Source: JAHDFB01 sp965658745 (GTDB lineage Bacteria > Bacteroidota > Bacteroidia > Chitinophagales > Saprospiraceae). From it: DNA of 64,000 nucleotides. The notes beneath the pieces were generated by a model. The model made no database searches. It was not told the origin of the DNA and saw nothing but the letters and a program-made list of their open reading frames with translations. Positions 39,101 to 48,100 of the stretch are shown here, one piece after another (the first letter of the stretch is position 1; the number at the start of each line of letters is the position of its first letter). A program made the translations under genes and the position numbers. Where the stretch lies: the NCBI GenBank assembly GCA_965658745.1, contig CBFHTK010000002.1, positions 124,001 to 188,000 of the forward strand, read 5' to 3'.

Positions 39101-39638
39101 GAACTGCACGGATTCCAATGTCATTTCCGATCTGTCCACCAAGCTGCATGTTGAATGTTGAGTTCAAAACTAAAGATTGACTATTTCCAGCTGTAAGACC
39201 TCTACCGAAAGAGCCATTATAATTTAAGCCTTGAGGCAAAAGAGCAGTGTTTTCCTCCGACTTGGGAATGTCTAGGGAGATATAGACAACTTTATTTTCA
39301 ATGCCTGTTTTGTAGCTGCGACCAATACTATCAGGGTAGTTATCTGCATAGTAACGGTATCTAGCGACGTAGAAGGAATCGTTGCTTGTTGTAGAATCAA
39401 TGAGTAAGGCAATCAATTGATTACTGCTGTTAATTTGAAATGCTACATTACGTCTGCTTGGAAATCCTTTTATTTCCAGACTGCTAGGGATATAAAATGC
39501 TTCGCTTAGAGAATAATTCGTTCGAAAACCTATGAGCGTATCACTTTTTACTCGCGCTATTGTATCGGATTGTGATAACCCATTTGCTGCATAGATTAGA
39601 CACAAAATAAAAACTAAAGTAAAATTACGCTTTATCAC
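36174..39638 (-). CDS. Giant outer-membrane beta-barrel protein, SprA-like N-terminal region
   Basis: 1154 residues with a signal peptide (1-23). Residues about 125-215 contain GRGLTAGNSQSLVLNSTFNM, SDANIPIQAEGTTQQLREFD and KLVAGDFRLERP. I recall this type of segment (non-native barrel strands with an IPIQ-x-G-TQQ motif) in SprA and related conserved proteins of the phylum. The remainder is rich in alternating aromatic/polar strands and ends in an aromatic outer-membrane signature (QIRATF). No enzyme motif is seen. Likely a large outer-membrane barrel involved in translocation or assembly; homology to SprA is from memory and unverified. It is not in an operon with the neighbouring metalloprotease (301-base gap). 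Confidence 0.65.
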   Translation of the reverse strand: MIKRNFTLVFILCLIYAANGLSQSDTIARVKSDTLIGFRTNYSLSEAFYIPSSLEIKGFPSRRNVAFQINSSNQLIALLIDSTTSNDSFYVARYRYYADNYPDSIGRSYKTGIENKVVYISLDIPKSEENTALLPQGLNYNGSFGRGLTAGNSQSLVLNSTFNMQLGGQIGNDIGIRAVLSDANIPIQAEGTTQQLREFDQVFIELSKDEQKLVAGDFRLERPTGHFLNYSKKLKGIQYSNTDISNQIGNLSVNGSFAISGGKFSRQILDITEGNQGPYKLQGADNEQFIIVQSGTEKVYIDGELLVRGETQDYIILYDRAELQFTEKRPITKDIRVIVEFEYLAQNYARTITTANADWKLSNHEIALRLYQEGDQKNSAGLFELTAEDREFLAEVGDQASTQFQSAIFLNTDYDPSDIFYQLEISPEGDSILNYSTDPALARYQAFFTDLGSNNGSYNIAADVNTNGRVYEYVGEGNGRYSPIRKLLPPESKQMYSLSDRFNYSKNGELRAEVSLSNFDRNLFSNVDATDDLGLAGRMDWGHNLEIGSKRNHSVKLGAYAEILSTDFRFLNPYRNAEFIRDWNLDQNPERAREILAGSSISWRQKCDVCPGKQNTSLYEFSTFRRGTIYQGNRHNILSSLYFKGIQFKTNSSFLTSSSSTIATQFLRPRGSIDKRWDALQKIHTGIEYDGELNIRDDVEADSLLAISNAYDVMKAYVKTDDTKPIKASVYYSKRYDRIASEDILATYGNADNYGSSLEWQGKTQSVNFTVNYRRLQVDQNLRSDVKGAENLLGGLDYQYSLWNGIVRGVSNFNFNTGQEPQREFDYREVAPGEGNFIWLDDGDGVQEKNEFQPAPFSDQGNFIQVSLFNNEFIQVYQQDYLQTLRIEPITWKISKVKWKKVLSPLSSQTSWKLSRKDLQDDGLPTFEFFGIDDQNPQLVSFLSSVNQNLFWNRGNPAYDIQLNYLLNNSSILLTTGNEIRNDEQISLRGRINIQKKADIELEIASKNRGNRNVNFPNNDFYISGWESTIGLEYRLKQNLQYRFTSSYGGKNNLLGNEQAQFIDLETSAGYAGKSKFRIDASLRYNRILYQSSDNPTIELIMLEGLRNGNNFLWELRFTKRLINNFDLSINYNGRKTPDIRTVHVGSAQIRATF

Positions 39639-40173
39639 TTTTTAATGTGGCACTTTGTACTACTTGGAATTGTTTTGAAAGAGCTATGATTAACAGCTCC
39701 TAATACGCGTTAACGTGCAAAAATACTCAATTACAACTTGAAAGTGGACTACAGCATTATAGGCTTCCAGTTCCTGAAATTCAATTTAATAGAAGCTACT
39801 ATTTGAGATAAATCTCACATTTCACGAATTAAGTAAATCCTTTGAACGTATCCTTATGTTTTTTTCGTGTTCTGGGACAGTGAAGACTCAAATCTTCTAT
39901 TCAGATTGACAATGAATAGAACAATCGAACGTCGTGATTTTTGTTTAAAATTCTAATTCAAAAGACAAGGTTGTTTATTTTTTCCATATTGTGAATATAT
40001 ATATGCATGCTATCATGATATGTACTAATGTGGTTGTCAATATAGTAGTTGTTAATTGCTATATTTTTTTGAGAAATCTACATTATTCCTGAAGGTTTAG
40101 GATGTTTTTACCGTCTAACTATTGGAATCTTTGCTTAACTTTGTACTCGGCTTTGCCGATATAATTTCTACTC
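39639..40173. other. 535-base divergent intergenic region
   Basis: It separates the outer-membrane barrel gene (minus) from the peroxidase gene (plus). It contains CAAAAATA at 39718-39725 (minus strand TATTTTTG, about 80 bases before the barrel ATG) and TAACTTTG at 40136-40143 for the peroxidase. The middle is AT-rich with no coding frame visible. Confidence 0.5.
40136..40143 (+). promoter_or_regulatory. -7 promoter box (TAACTTTG) for the haem peroxidase
   Basis: It matches TAnnTTTG, 30 bases before the ATG at 40174. A TTTG at -33 is not clear. Confidence 0.5.
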
Positions 40174-42084
40174 ATGAACCATTTAAGGAATATATTTTTA
40201 TTTATTCTCTTAGGTCTTCCTTGTTTGATTACAGCACAGGAATACAGATCAATAGATGGAAGAAGTAATAACATTTCGAATCCTGAATGGGGTGCCACTC
40301 ATACACCTCTTGCACGATTAACAACAGTCGATTACACCGACGGAATATCTTCTCCAGCTGGACAAGATAGACTCAATCCAAGAGAAGTCAGCAATATACT
40401 TTTTGCACAGCAAGATCGAATTGACGATAAACTTGCGCTAAGTGATTTTGTGTGGGTTTTTGGACAATTCATTGACCATGATATCACGCTTGTTGAGAAC
40501 TTCAGCTTTGACGAAAACCCAGAGGAAGCATTAATTATTGTGCCACCGGTTGGTGACCCATTTTTTGGACCGGGAGACTTCATTCCGATGATGCGCTCAC
40601 TTGAGAGTCCTGGTAGTGGGACAGACATTGATAACCCAAGACAGCATGATAATGCAATAACTTCGTTTATAGATGCTTCCAGCATCTATGGAAGTGATAA
40701 AAGTAGAGCTTTGTGGCTTAGGTCTTTTCAAGACGGTAAACTTAGGACTTCAAGTGGTGATATGTTACCATGGAATACGATAGATGGTGAGTTCAATAGT
40801 CCGATTGATCAGGATGCACCATTTATGGAAACTTCTGGTTTGACGACGAAATCCTATGTAGCGGGCGATACTAGAGCTAACGAGAATCCGCTCTTGATTT
40901 CAATGCATACGATTTTTGTACGTGAGCATAATCTCGTTTGTGACGAAATTATTGCTCAAGATTCAAACTTGTCGGACGAAGAGATTTATCTGCAAGCTCG
41001 AAAGATTGTATCAGGCAAATTACAAGCGATAGTCTATAATGAATGGTTGCCATCGATGAATCTGAGTATTCCAGAGTACTCTGGATATGTGGATCAAATT
41101 AATCCTACAATTTCAAATGTTTTTTCAGCAGCCGCATTCAGAATGGGGCATACTCTGATTAATAGCAATATCATTCGGATGAAAAATGATGGCGAACTTA
41201 TTGCTGCTGGAAATATATCGCTCAGAGATGCTTTCTTTAATCCTATCGCAGTTAATCTTGCTGGCGGAGTAGATCCTTTTATTAAGGGTATGGGAACCCA
41301 AATACAACAAGACTTTGATTGTAAGGTAGTAAATGATGTTCGAAATTTTTTATTTGGCATTCCTAGTGCTGGCGGACTTGACTTAGCAGCGATTAATATC
41401 AATCGTGGTAGAGAAAGAGGATTGCCAGATTATAATACAGTTCGAGCAGATTTCGGTTTGCCAAGAATTTCAGATTTCTCAGACCTCTGTTCGATTCCAG
41501 AGATCGCCAATCTTCTTGAAGAGATTTATGGTTCTATCGATAATATTGATCCATGGGTTGGTATGCTAGCCGAAGATCATCTTCCAAATTCGTTATTTGG
41601 AGAGCTGGTCATGAAAATTCTAGAATCACAATTTCGAGTATTGAGAGATGGTGACAGATTCTACTTCGAAAATGATAATGATTTGTCAGAAGAGTGGAAA
41701 GGTATAGTTAGAAATTCCACATTGAATAGTATTGTTATGAGGAATTCATCTATCGATCTTATGCAAAATAATCTATTTGTTGCGATGGATCATGATGATA
41801 TACCGACCGGCCCGGAAGTAGCCTATGAAAATCTGAACATGGCTGTTTATCCAAATCCTATTGTTGACCACTTTTATCTCAAAGTTTTTAGCGAGGAAGC
41901 ATCCGAAGCAAATCTGCGTGTCTACGATATGAGTGGGCAAATAGTCAAAGAGTTGAATTTTAAATTGAATGAAGGAATCAACAATGAGTTGATCTATCTC
42001 GACGAAAACTTAGAAACTGGTATATATCAGATTTACTTAGAGTCAGGATCTAATTACTCGATTTCGCGATTGGTCAAAATATGA
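40174..42084 (+). CDS. T9SS-secreted animal-type (peroxidasin-like) haem peroxidase
   Basis: 636 residues. Residues 1-22 form a signal peptide ending ITAQ. The An_peroxidase domain spans about 30-530. The distal histidine is His102 in FGQFIDHDITL, a calcium-loop-like region lies at SFIDASSIYGSDK, TIFVREHNLVCDEI is the family's REHN block, and the proximal haem histidine is His326 in FRMGHTLI. NINRGRERGLPDYN is also diagnostic. The last 80 residues are a T9SS sorting domain (MAVYPNPIVDHFYLKV, LETGIYQIYLESG). Such enzymes use peroxide to oxidise halides or phenols; here this would happen at or outside the cell surface. Monocistronic, convergent with the acyltransferase gene. Confidence 0.93.
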   Translation: MNHLRNIFLFILLGLPCLITAQEYRSIDGRSNNISNPEWGATHTPLARLTTVDYTDGISSPAGQDRLNPREVSNILFAQQDRIDDKLALSDFVWVFGQFIDHDITLVENFSFDENPEEALIIVPPVGDPFFGPGDFIPMMRSLESPGSGTDIDNPRQHDNAITSFIDASSIYGSDKSRALWLRSFQDGKLRTSSGDMLPWNTIDGEFNSPIDQDAPFMETSGLTTKSYVAGDTRANENPLLISMHTIFVREHNLVCDEIIAQDSNLSDEEIYLQARKIVSGKLQAIVYNEWLPSMNLSIPEYSGYVDQINPTISNVFSAAAFRMGHTLINSNIIRMKNDGELIAAGNISLRDAFFNPIAVNLAGGVDPFIKGMGTQIQQDFDCKVVNDVRNFLFGIPSAGGLDLAAININRGRERGLPDYNTVRADFGLPRISDFSDLCSIPEIANLLEEIYGSIDNIDPWVGMLAEDHLPNSLFGELVMKILESQFRVLRDGDRFYFENDNDLSEEWKGIVRNSTLNSIVMRNSSIDLMQNNLFVAMDHDDIPTGPEVAYENLNMAVYPNPIVDHFYLKVFSEEASEANLRVYDMSGQIVKELNFKLNEGINNELIYLDENLETGIYQIYLESGSNYSISRLVKI

Positions 42085-42114
42085 TCCATAAAATAAATTG
42101 AACAACTGATAGTC

Positions 42115-43020
42115 TTAGTTGCTTAATGTTGTATTTCTCCGCTCAAATGCTCGATCAGCGTGTTTCCATCTTCTGTGAGACCATAGCCAACTTTCTGGGT
42201 TAATTTCGATTCTTTTTTCAAGCTTTTTCATGAAGGATTTGGTAATCTCGCCTTTCTCAACTTCGATTGCAATGTCCTCATGTACCCACTCTAAGCTAAT
42301 TGTGTAGTAGCCTCTATCTACCCTTTGAATATCGCAATAAATTACAGGTAGTTTGTATTGTTGATAGTACTTCTCGATGCCGTGAAGACAAGGTGTTTCA
42401 ACGCCTAGAAATCTCGTCCAGATAGCTAATTCTGGCTTTGTAGGTGATTGGTCGGCCGCCATTAAAAAGATAGCATTTTTGTCATGGTAATTCTTGAAGT
42501 ATTGAGACGTGTCATTGATGTCTGCAAGCACGGTCCCTGACGAAGCTCTCTTGCGCAACATATACCTATTTATGTATTCGTTAGTCAAAGGCTTGTATAA
42601 ACCAATGATCTTGTGCTTCAAGAAATAATTGGGTGAAAATGCTCCCCATTCCCAATTGTTGAAGTGCCCAGTTACTAGTATGACACTTTTTTGTTGCTTA
42701 AAAGTATCTTCTAGGATTTCAGGATTTACCCATTTATGTCGCTTCTGAAGTGTATCTTTGGACATTGAAAATCCCTTGATACTCTCCAGCATAATATCCG
42801 CAAGATTTCTATAAATTTCTCTTATGTCAGGTCCAATCTTGTCAGAATAAATCGAGTCTTTTATCAAATCTAGATTTTCTTTTATTACTTGATAGCGGTA
42901 TCTTAGCACTCGATGAAGTAGAAACGCTACAAAATCACTTAGTTTGTACATCATCCAGAATGGTACAAACTTGAAGCCAAATACAAAAAACCGAAAGAAA
43001 AAATAGTTGATTATCTTCAT
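42115..43020 (-). CDS. LpxL/HtrB-like lysophospholipid/lipid A acyltransferase
   Basis: 301 residues with an N-terminal hydrophobic helix (about 5-37). The acyltransferase HX4(D/E) motif is HFNNWE (His119, Glu124). AADQSPTKPELAIWTRFLG and the later LWSHRRWKH are typical of the LpxL/LpxM family, which adds secondary acyl chains to lipid A at the inner membrane face. Its divergent neighbour, the asparaginase gene, starts 25 bases away. Confidence 0.92.
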   Translation of the reverse strand: MKIINYFFFRFFVFGFKFVPFWMMYKLSDFVAFLLHRVLRYRYQVIKENLDLIKDSIYSDKIGPDIREIYRNLADIMLESIKGFSMSKDTLQKRHKWVNPEILEDTFKQQKSVILVTGHFNNWEWGAFSPNYFLKHKIIGLYKPLTNEYINRYMLRKRASSGTVLADINDTSQYFKNYHDKNAIFLMAADQSPTKPELAIWTRFLGVETPCLHGIEKYYQQYKLPVIYCDIQRVDRGYYTISLEWVHEDIAIEVEKGEITKSFMKKLEKRIEINPESWLWSHRRWKHADRAFERRNTTLSN

Positions 43021-43028
43021 TGCGGGTG

Positions 43029-43036
43029 CAAATATA
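43029..43036 (-). promoter_or_regulatory. -7 promoter box (TATATTTG) for the LpxL-like gene
   Basis: The minus strand reads TATATTTG, 8 bases before the ATG, so the leader would be almost absent. It lies within the 24-base divergent spacer shared with the asparaginase gene. Confidence 0.5.
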
Positions 43037-43044
43037 TAAGTAAT

Positions 43045-44004
43045 ATGAATAGAAGAGGATTTATAGGTAAATTGGGTGCGGTTACAGCTGTAGGTGCAGC
43101 TATTAATCTCGAAGACTGTGTCTTGCCAGCAAGAAAGTCATTTTTTATCGCTACTTGGAATAATCAAGAAGCTGTTAAGACTGCCCAAAGTCATTATTCT
43201 AAATCTCTGCCTCTGCTAGATTCTATTGTCAAGGGAATCAATACGGTCGAAGATAATCCTCTAGATCAATCGGTCGGCTATGGTGGAAGACCTGATCGGG
43301 AAGGTAAAGTTACTTTGGATGCTTGTGTGATGGATCATGAAGGGAATGCCGGTTCTGTGGTATTTCTTCAAAATATTAAATATGCTATTTCACTTGCGCA
43401 TGATGTTCTTAAGTACACACCACATGTTATTCTAGCAGGGGAAGGAGCTAGACAGTTTGCACTTTCTCGAGGTTATAGTGAAACTCAAATGTTGACAGAT
43501 TCAGCAAAGAAGCAGTACGAAACTTGGCTAGAGGAAAAGGAATATAAACCGATTATAAATATTGAGAATCACGATACTATAGGAATGCTTGGTTTCTCTG
43601 ATGATGGCAGGCTCAGTGGAGGTTGTTCAACAAGTGGTCTCTCATATAAAATGCATGGTAGAGTAGGAGACTCTCCCATAATTGGCGCGGGATTGTACGT
43701 GGATAATGAAGTGGGTGCTTGCGTTGCAACTGGACTAGGTGAGAAAGTCTTGACTTCGCTTTCAGCATTTCTAGTGGTAGAGTTCATTAGACAAGGTTTA
43801 AGTCCATCAGCTGCATGCAAAAAAGCTTTGGAGAGAATAATTCAGAAGGAAGTTGCTAAACCGGACTTTCAAGTTGGCTTAATTGCTATTGATAAGAAGG
43901 GTGGTCATGGAGGATTTTCTATATTTAATGGCTTTCAATATGCGCATGCAGATCAGAAGAAAACTTCGCTGTACGAATGCGACTATTTTTATGAATATGA
44001 ATAG
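43045..44004 (+). CDS. Glycosylasparaginase (N4-(beta-GlcNAc)-L-asparaginase), Ntn hydrolase
   Basis: 319 residues. The precursor self-cleaves before Thr178 in NHDTIGMLG, which becomes the N-terminal nucleophile of the beta subunit. DGRLSGGCSTSGLSYK and GRVGDSPIIGAGLY are diagnostic of the family, which cleaves the GlcNAc-Asn bond of glycoprotein remnants. The N-terminus MNRRGFIGKLG has a twin-arginine pattern followed by a short hydrophobic stretch, so Tat export is likely. It starts 25 bases from the divergent LpxL-like gene and is followed by a regulator with its own sigma-54-like promoter. Confidence 0.93.
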   Translation: MNRRGFIGKLGAVTAVGAAINLEDCVLPARKSFFIATWNNQEAVKTAQSHYSKSLPLLDSIVKGINTVEDNPLDQSVGYGGRPDREGKVTLDACVMDHEGNAGSVVFLQNIKYAISLAHDVLKYTPHVILAGEGARQFALSRGYSETQMLTDSAKKQYETWLEEKEYKPIINIENHDTIGMLGFSDDGRLSGGCSTSGLSYKMHGRVGDSPIIGAGLYVDNEVGACVATGLGEKVLTSLSAFLVVEFIRQGLSPSAACKKALERIIQKEVAKPDFQVGLIAIDKKGGHGGFSIFNGFQYAHADQKKTSLYECDYFYEYE

Positions 44005-44017
44005 CTTATCTTAAGAT

Positions 44018-44033
44018 TGGCATTTTTTTTGCA
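44018..44033 (+). promoter_or_regulatory. Sigma-54 (-24/-12) type promoter
   Basis: TTGGCATTTTTTTTGCA has GG at 44019-44020 and GC at 44031-44032, separated by exactly 10 bases. This matches the sigma-54 consensus TTGGCACG-N4-TTGCW in nearly all conserved positions. Transcription would start about 12 bases downstream, leaving a short leader before the regulator ATG at 44068. There is no TAnnTTTG box in the same spacer. Confidence 0.55.
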
Positions 44034-44067
44034 GTTAGAAAGCTATTAACAAACCATAATGTAATAC

Positions 44068-44736
44068 ATGTTAGTTAAAACCATCCTGGCAGATCGGGAA
44101 ACGATTTTTTTAGATGGTCTTGAGTCGTTATTGACTTCAGGCGAGCAATTCTTCTACAGAATAGTTGGCAGATGCAACTCGAGTAGTGAACTTATGGAGA
44201 AGTTGGATTATACTGATGTCAATTTGCTCATTACAGAGATTAACCTCGGAGACAATGAATCAACCGATTTTTTGAAAGATATCCGGAAGAATAACAAAGA
44301 TTTAAGCATATGTGTATTAAGCTCTTACACGGCTGATAAATTTGTACGTGGAGCATTTGTTAATGGAGCGGACGGATTTGTATCAAAGTATAATGATATC
44401 AAAGAACTCCTACGGGCACTTGCTACGATATCCAATGGTAAGACTTTCTTGTCTGAGGGGCTTCAAATGACACCTTCTCTTCAAAAAAATCCGTCCAATG
44501 ATAATGAAAACAAGAATTCATTTATTGATGAATTTCAATTAATAGAAAAACTGACAAAAAGAGAAATGCAGGTACTCCAGCAGATTGCGCAAGCAAAAAC
44601 AAATGGAGAGATAGGTAAACAACTATTCATTTCAGATCAAACAGTTGGAGTACATAGAAAAAATATTATGCGGAAGCTTTCTTTGAGGAATACGAATGCC
44701 TTAATAAAATTTGCCTACGATAATGGCTTAGTCTAG
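44068..44736 (+). CDS. NarL/LuxR-type response regulator with Glu at the phosphoacceptor position
   Basis: 222 residues: a receiver domain (about 4-125) and a C-terminal LuxR-type helix-turn-helix (about 155-218; LTKREMQVLQQIAQAKTNGE and ISDQTVGVHRKNIMRKL). In the receiver the phosphoacceptor Asp expected in the LLxDINM segment is replaced by Glu57 (LLITEINL). The acidic pocket is reduced to Asp9 followed by Arg, while the Ser85/86 and Lys107 positions are kept. Glu can mimic a phosphorylated state, so the regulator may act without a kinase; none is encoded nearby. It is preceded by a sigma-54-like promoter and lies just before the T9SS cluster, which it might control. Confidence 0.88.
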   Translation: MLVKTILADRETIFLDGLESLLTSGEQFFYRIVGRCNSSSELMEKLDYTDVNLLITEINLGDNESTDFLKDIRKNNKDLSICVLSSYTADKFVRGAFVNGADGFVSKYNDIKELLRALATISNGKTFLSEGLQMTPSLQKNPSNDNENKNSFIDEFQLIEKLTKREMQVLQQIAQAKTNGEIGKQLFISDQTVGVHRKNIMRKLSLRNTNALIKFAYDNGLV

Positions 44737-45189
44737 AAGAAGGGCTTTTGCCCAAAAGATTTGTTTTGTAAATGACTGTCAGAATGCTGAATAGTCTGAT
44801 GGTAATTACTTACATCTTGAATCAAACTGCGGTGAAACCTTGCTCAAACACTTAAGTTATTTTTTTTTGCAAAAGCATGCTCAAGCAGCTTTTTGGATAA
44901 AACTGTACTCATTGTGTTAGATTGAGTTTGCAGTGCCTACGATTTTTGCTATCGGAGTGTTAGTAATTGATTCAAACCCTCAAGTTGAAGAAACTTGAAG
45001 AACATAGGTGCTTTTGCGGTCTGCCATTTGATATAGTTCAAAAGGCAGATCGTTTTATGTTTTGGTGTATTATATAGAAATTTATTTAATATATACACTG
45101 CAACCGCTTATTTATTATTAATTTTGACCTTTGGCCCCCCCCTGCTTTTTGGAAGGCTGAAAACCATATTGCTCATAACGAATTTTTGT
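44737..45189. other. 453-base intergenic region before the cohesin-module adhesin gene
   Basis: It contains a small GGGC-TTTT-GCCC hairpin just after the regulator stop (near 44744-44755), a larger hairpin at 45017-45052 with a T-rich tail, an AT-rich stretch, then GACCTTTG (one mismatch to TAnnTTTG) at 45126-45133 followed by a run of 8 C. No gene is visible. Confidence 0.5.
45017..45060 (+). terminator. Hairpin with T-rich tail upstream of the adhesin gene
   Basis: CGGTCTGCCATTTGA (45017-45031) pairs with TTCAAAAGGCAGATCG (45037-45052) with few mismatches, followed by TTTTATGTTTT. It could end a transcript from upstream or be an attenuator; it lies about 280 bases after the regulator stop. 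Confidence 0.45.
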
Positions 45190-48100
45190 ATGAAAAAAAT
45201 AAGTACGTTCATTTTTGGAATTTTCATGTTCCAAATGGCATTCTCGCAAGTACAATTCAATATTTCTGACGATTCTGGAAATAGCGGTCAGTCTGTTTCC
45301 ATAGATGTTCGAGTCTCCGACTTCGTTGACATATCATCAATGCAGTTTTCTATAAACTGGGATCCTACAGTAATGGAGTATTCAACGATAGAAAATATTT
45401 CTACAGTTGTGCCGCAATTTAACATTAACTTTTTTGGAACGCCAGATCAACCGAGTATCGACGAAGGAGAGCTTTCAGTCACTTGGAATCAAACCAGTAC
45501 GGAAGGATTTACTATTCCTGAGCAAAACCACTTGCTTTTTACATTAGTGTGTGATTTAACCGGTGACCCTTGTGATGAGACTGATGTAGTTCTTAGTAAT
45601 GTGCCGAGAGTAATAGAATTCATTGATGGCGATGGTAACCTTGTCGGTACAGCTTCAAATGACGGAACAGCTTCGATCAATGGTTCTAATTGTGGTAACA
45701 CCGATGGAGAAATTGATATCATGATATCAAATGAAATCGCTACTTCAGGTGGGTCAGTTTGTTTTGAGGTGACTGTTGACGATTTTCTAAATGTTAACTC
45801 AGCAGAAATTCCAATTCAATGGAATACGGCGCAGCTAACAAATGCCTCCGTAGAAAATGAAGTATTAAATGGTGCAATTGTGGCGATTAATGATACAGAA
45901 GGAACTATCCGATATTTGTGGCAAGATTTTACATTTGAAAATCCTGCTAATCTAGATAATGGTACCAAGTTGTTTGATGTTTGCTTCGATGTTACTGCAA
46001 ATTCTGGAGTGAGTGCATGCATGACCATAGAAGATATTGTAGATGTTCCACCTAATTTTTCAATTGCCTTTCTCAATGAAGATGAAGAGTCAATTCCTTT
46101 TACAATTGATGACGGTGGATGCGCCTTTGTGCAAGGTGGATCCTCAGATGTAACTTTTTACTACGAAGATACGGAATTGGTCCTTGGAGCTAATGTATGT
46201 ATACCTGTAAAAGTTAGAAATTTTGACGACATTCAGTCTTTTCAGTACGCGATGGATTTTAATGCGTCGGATTTAACATATACTGGTGTTAGTGATCTCA
46301 ATAGTGACTTGTCAATATCCCAAGGAGACTTCAATCTTAACGACGTAGATAATTTTAGAGTAAGTTGGGCAGACTTAAGCGGAGCTGGAGTTGATCTCGC
46401 CAACGAAGTAACAGCATTTTCCGTATGTTTTGATGTAGGGGGAGACTGTGACCAAACAACAGATTTAGATTTCACTGACAATGTACCAAATGGAATTGAG
46501 GTAACAGATATAACAAACGCAATTTTACCAGTTGTTTTTGAATCTGGAACTTTGACTATTATCTGTCCTTGTAATATCATGCAAGTAGATGCTGAATCAA
46601 ATAATGTTTCGTGTTTTGGAGGTAGTGATGGTAATGTAACGGTAGTAGCTGAAGGTGGAAATGGTAATTATACATATGACTGGAGTAATGATCAAACAGG
46701 TCCTGTACTTAGTAATGTTCCAGCCGGTCTTTATACTGTGACCGTTTCAGATGGGGAGAATTGTAATACATCGGCTACATATGAGGTAACTCAGCCAGAT
46801 CAAATAGTGATAACTGGAACAGCAACAGATGAATCTGTGAATTGTGATGGATCGATAGCTTCTATGGCAACAGGAGGTACAGGCAATCTCACTTTTTCTT
46901 GGTCTGATGATGGATCTATTACTAGTCCAAACAGATCTAACTTGTGTAAAGGAGAGTATTCTGTTACTGTAACTGACGCCAATGGATGTACTCAAACTAG
47001 TACTTTTACAATTGAGGCTGCACCTCTACAAGTTGTTGATGTTGTGATAAACGATGTATCTTGTTTTGGAGGGAATGACGGATCAATAATGCTAACAATA
47101 CAAGGAGGCTGTGAACCGTACACTTCTAATTGGTCTGCAGGACCTACCAATCTTTCAGCAGGTTCATATACTGTTACAATAACTGATTCAACAGTACCAA
47201 ATCCAAACGTAATTACTCAAACATATCCTATCAATCAACCAGATGAGCTTCTTATAGTTTCTCCGATAATTGTTGCGTCTGATGGTAGTAATGGTTCAAT
47301 TGATGTCACTGTGCAAGGAGGTACAGAACAGTACACATATATGTGGACTCCTGGTAATCTAGCAACGCAGGATATTAATATGCTGTTTCCTGGAACTTAT
47401 ACACTCGTTGTTACGGATGCGAATGGTTGCATAACAAGTCAAGATTTTGTTGTACCAACTTTATTCATCGAAGTAATGCTAGAATCTAATCCTGACAATT
47501 TGTACAATGGGTTTGATGTTGCATGTGCAGGTGATTGTAATGGGATTATTGGTGGTGAAATAATAGTAGCAAACGGAGAAGTTACATTTACTTTGGATGG
47601 AAGTCCTACTTCTTTACCTATAACGGACTTGTGCCCTGGAACTTACGAAGTTGCTTTTACCGACGAAGACGGTCTGACAGGTGCACAAACAATCACAATT
47701 TTTGATGCAGATCCGATCACCGCTTCCGTTGAAAATACTACTGAGTGTAGCGAAGACAGTGATGGTGGAGCTCTTGTTACCGCAACTGGAGGAACTGGAA
47801 GTTTTGAATACGCATGGAGTACAACTAACGAGACAAGTGTGGAAGTTGCAAACCTAGAGAGCGGTCCATACACCGTTGTATTGACTGACGACAATGATTG
47901 TCAGTTTATGCTGAATGGTACCATGGATGAATGTGCTCCTGATGGTCCTTGTTATGAGGCTATTCCAGTCTTGACACCTAACGGGGATAATAAAAATGAT
48001 CTATTTATAATATCTTGTATTGATAATACAAACAACACATTGTTCATTTATGATAGATACGGACGAAGTGTTTACGAACAATCCAACTACGATAACACGT

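Noticed and set aside
45124..45189. TTG start for the cohesin-module adhesin
   Set aside because: It would place 22 residues, including the translation of the C8 tract, before a complete signal peptide that starts at ATG 45190.
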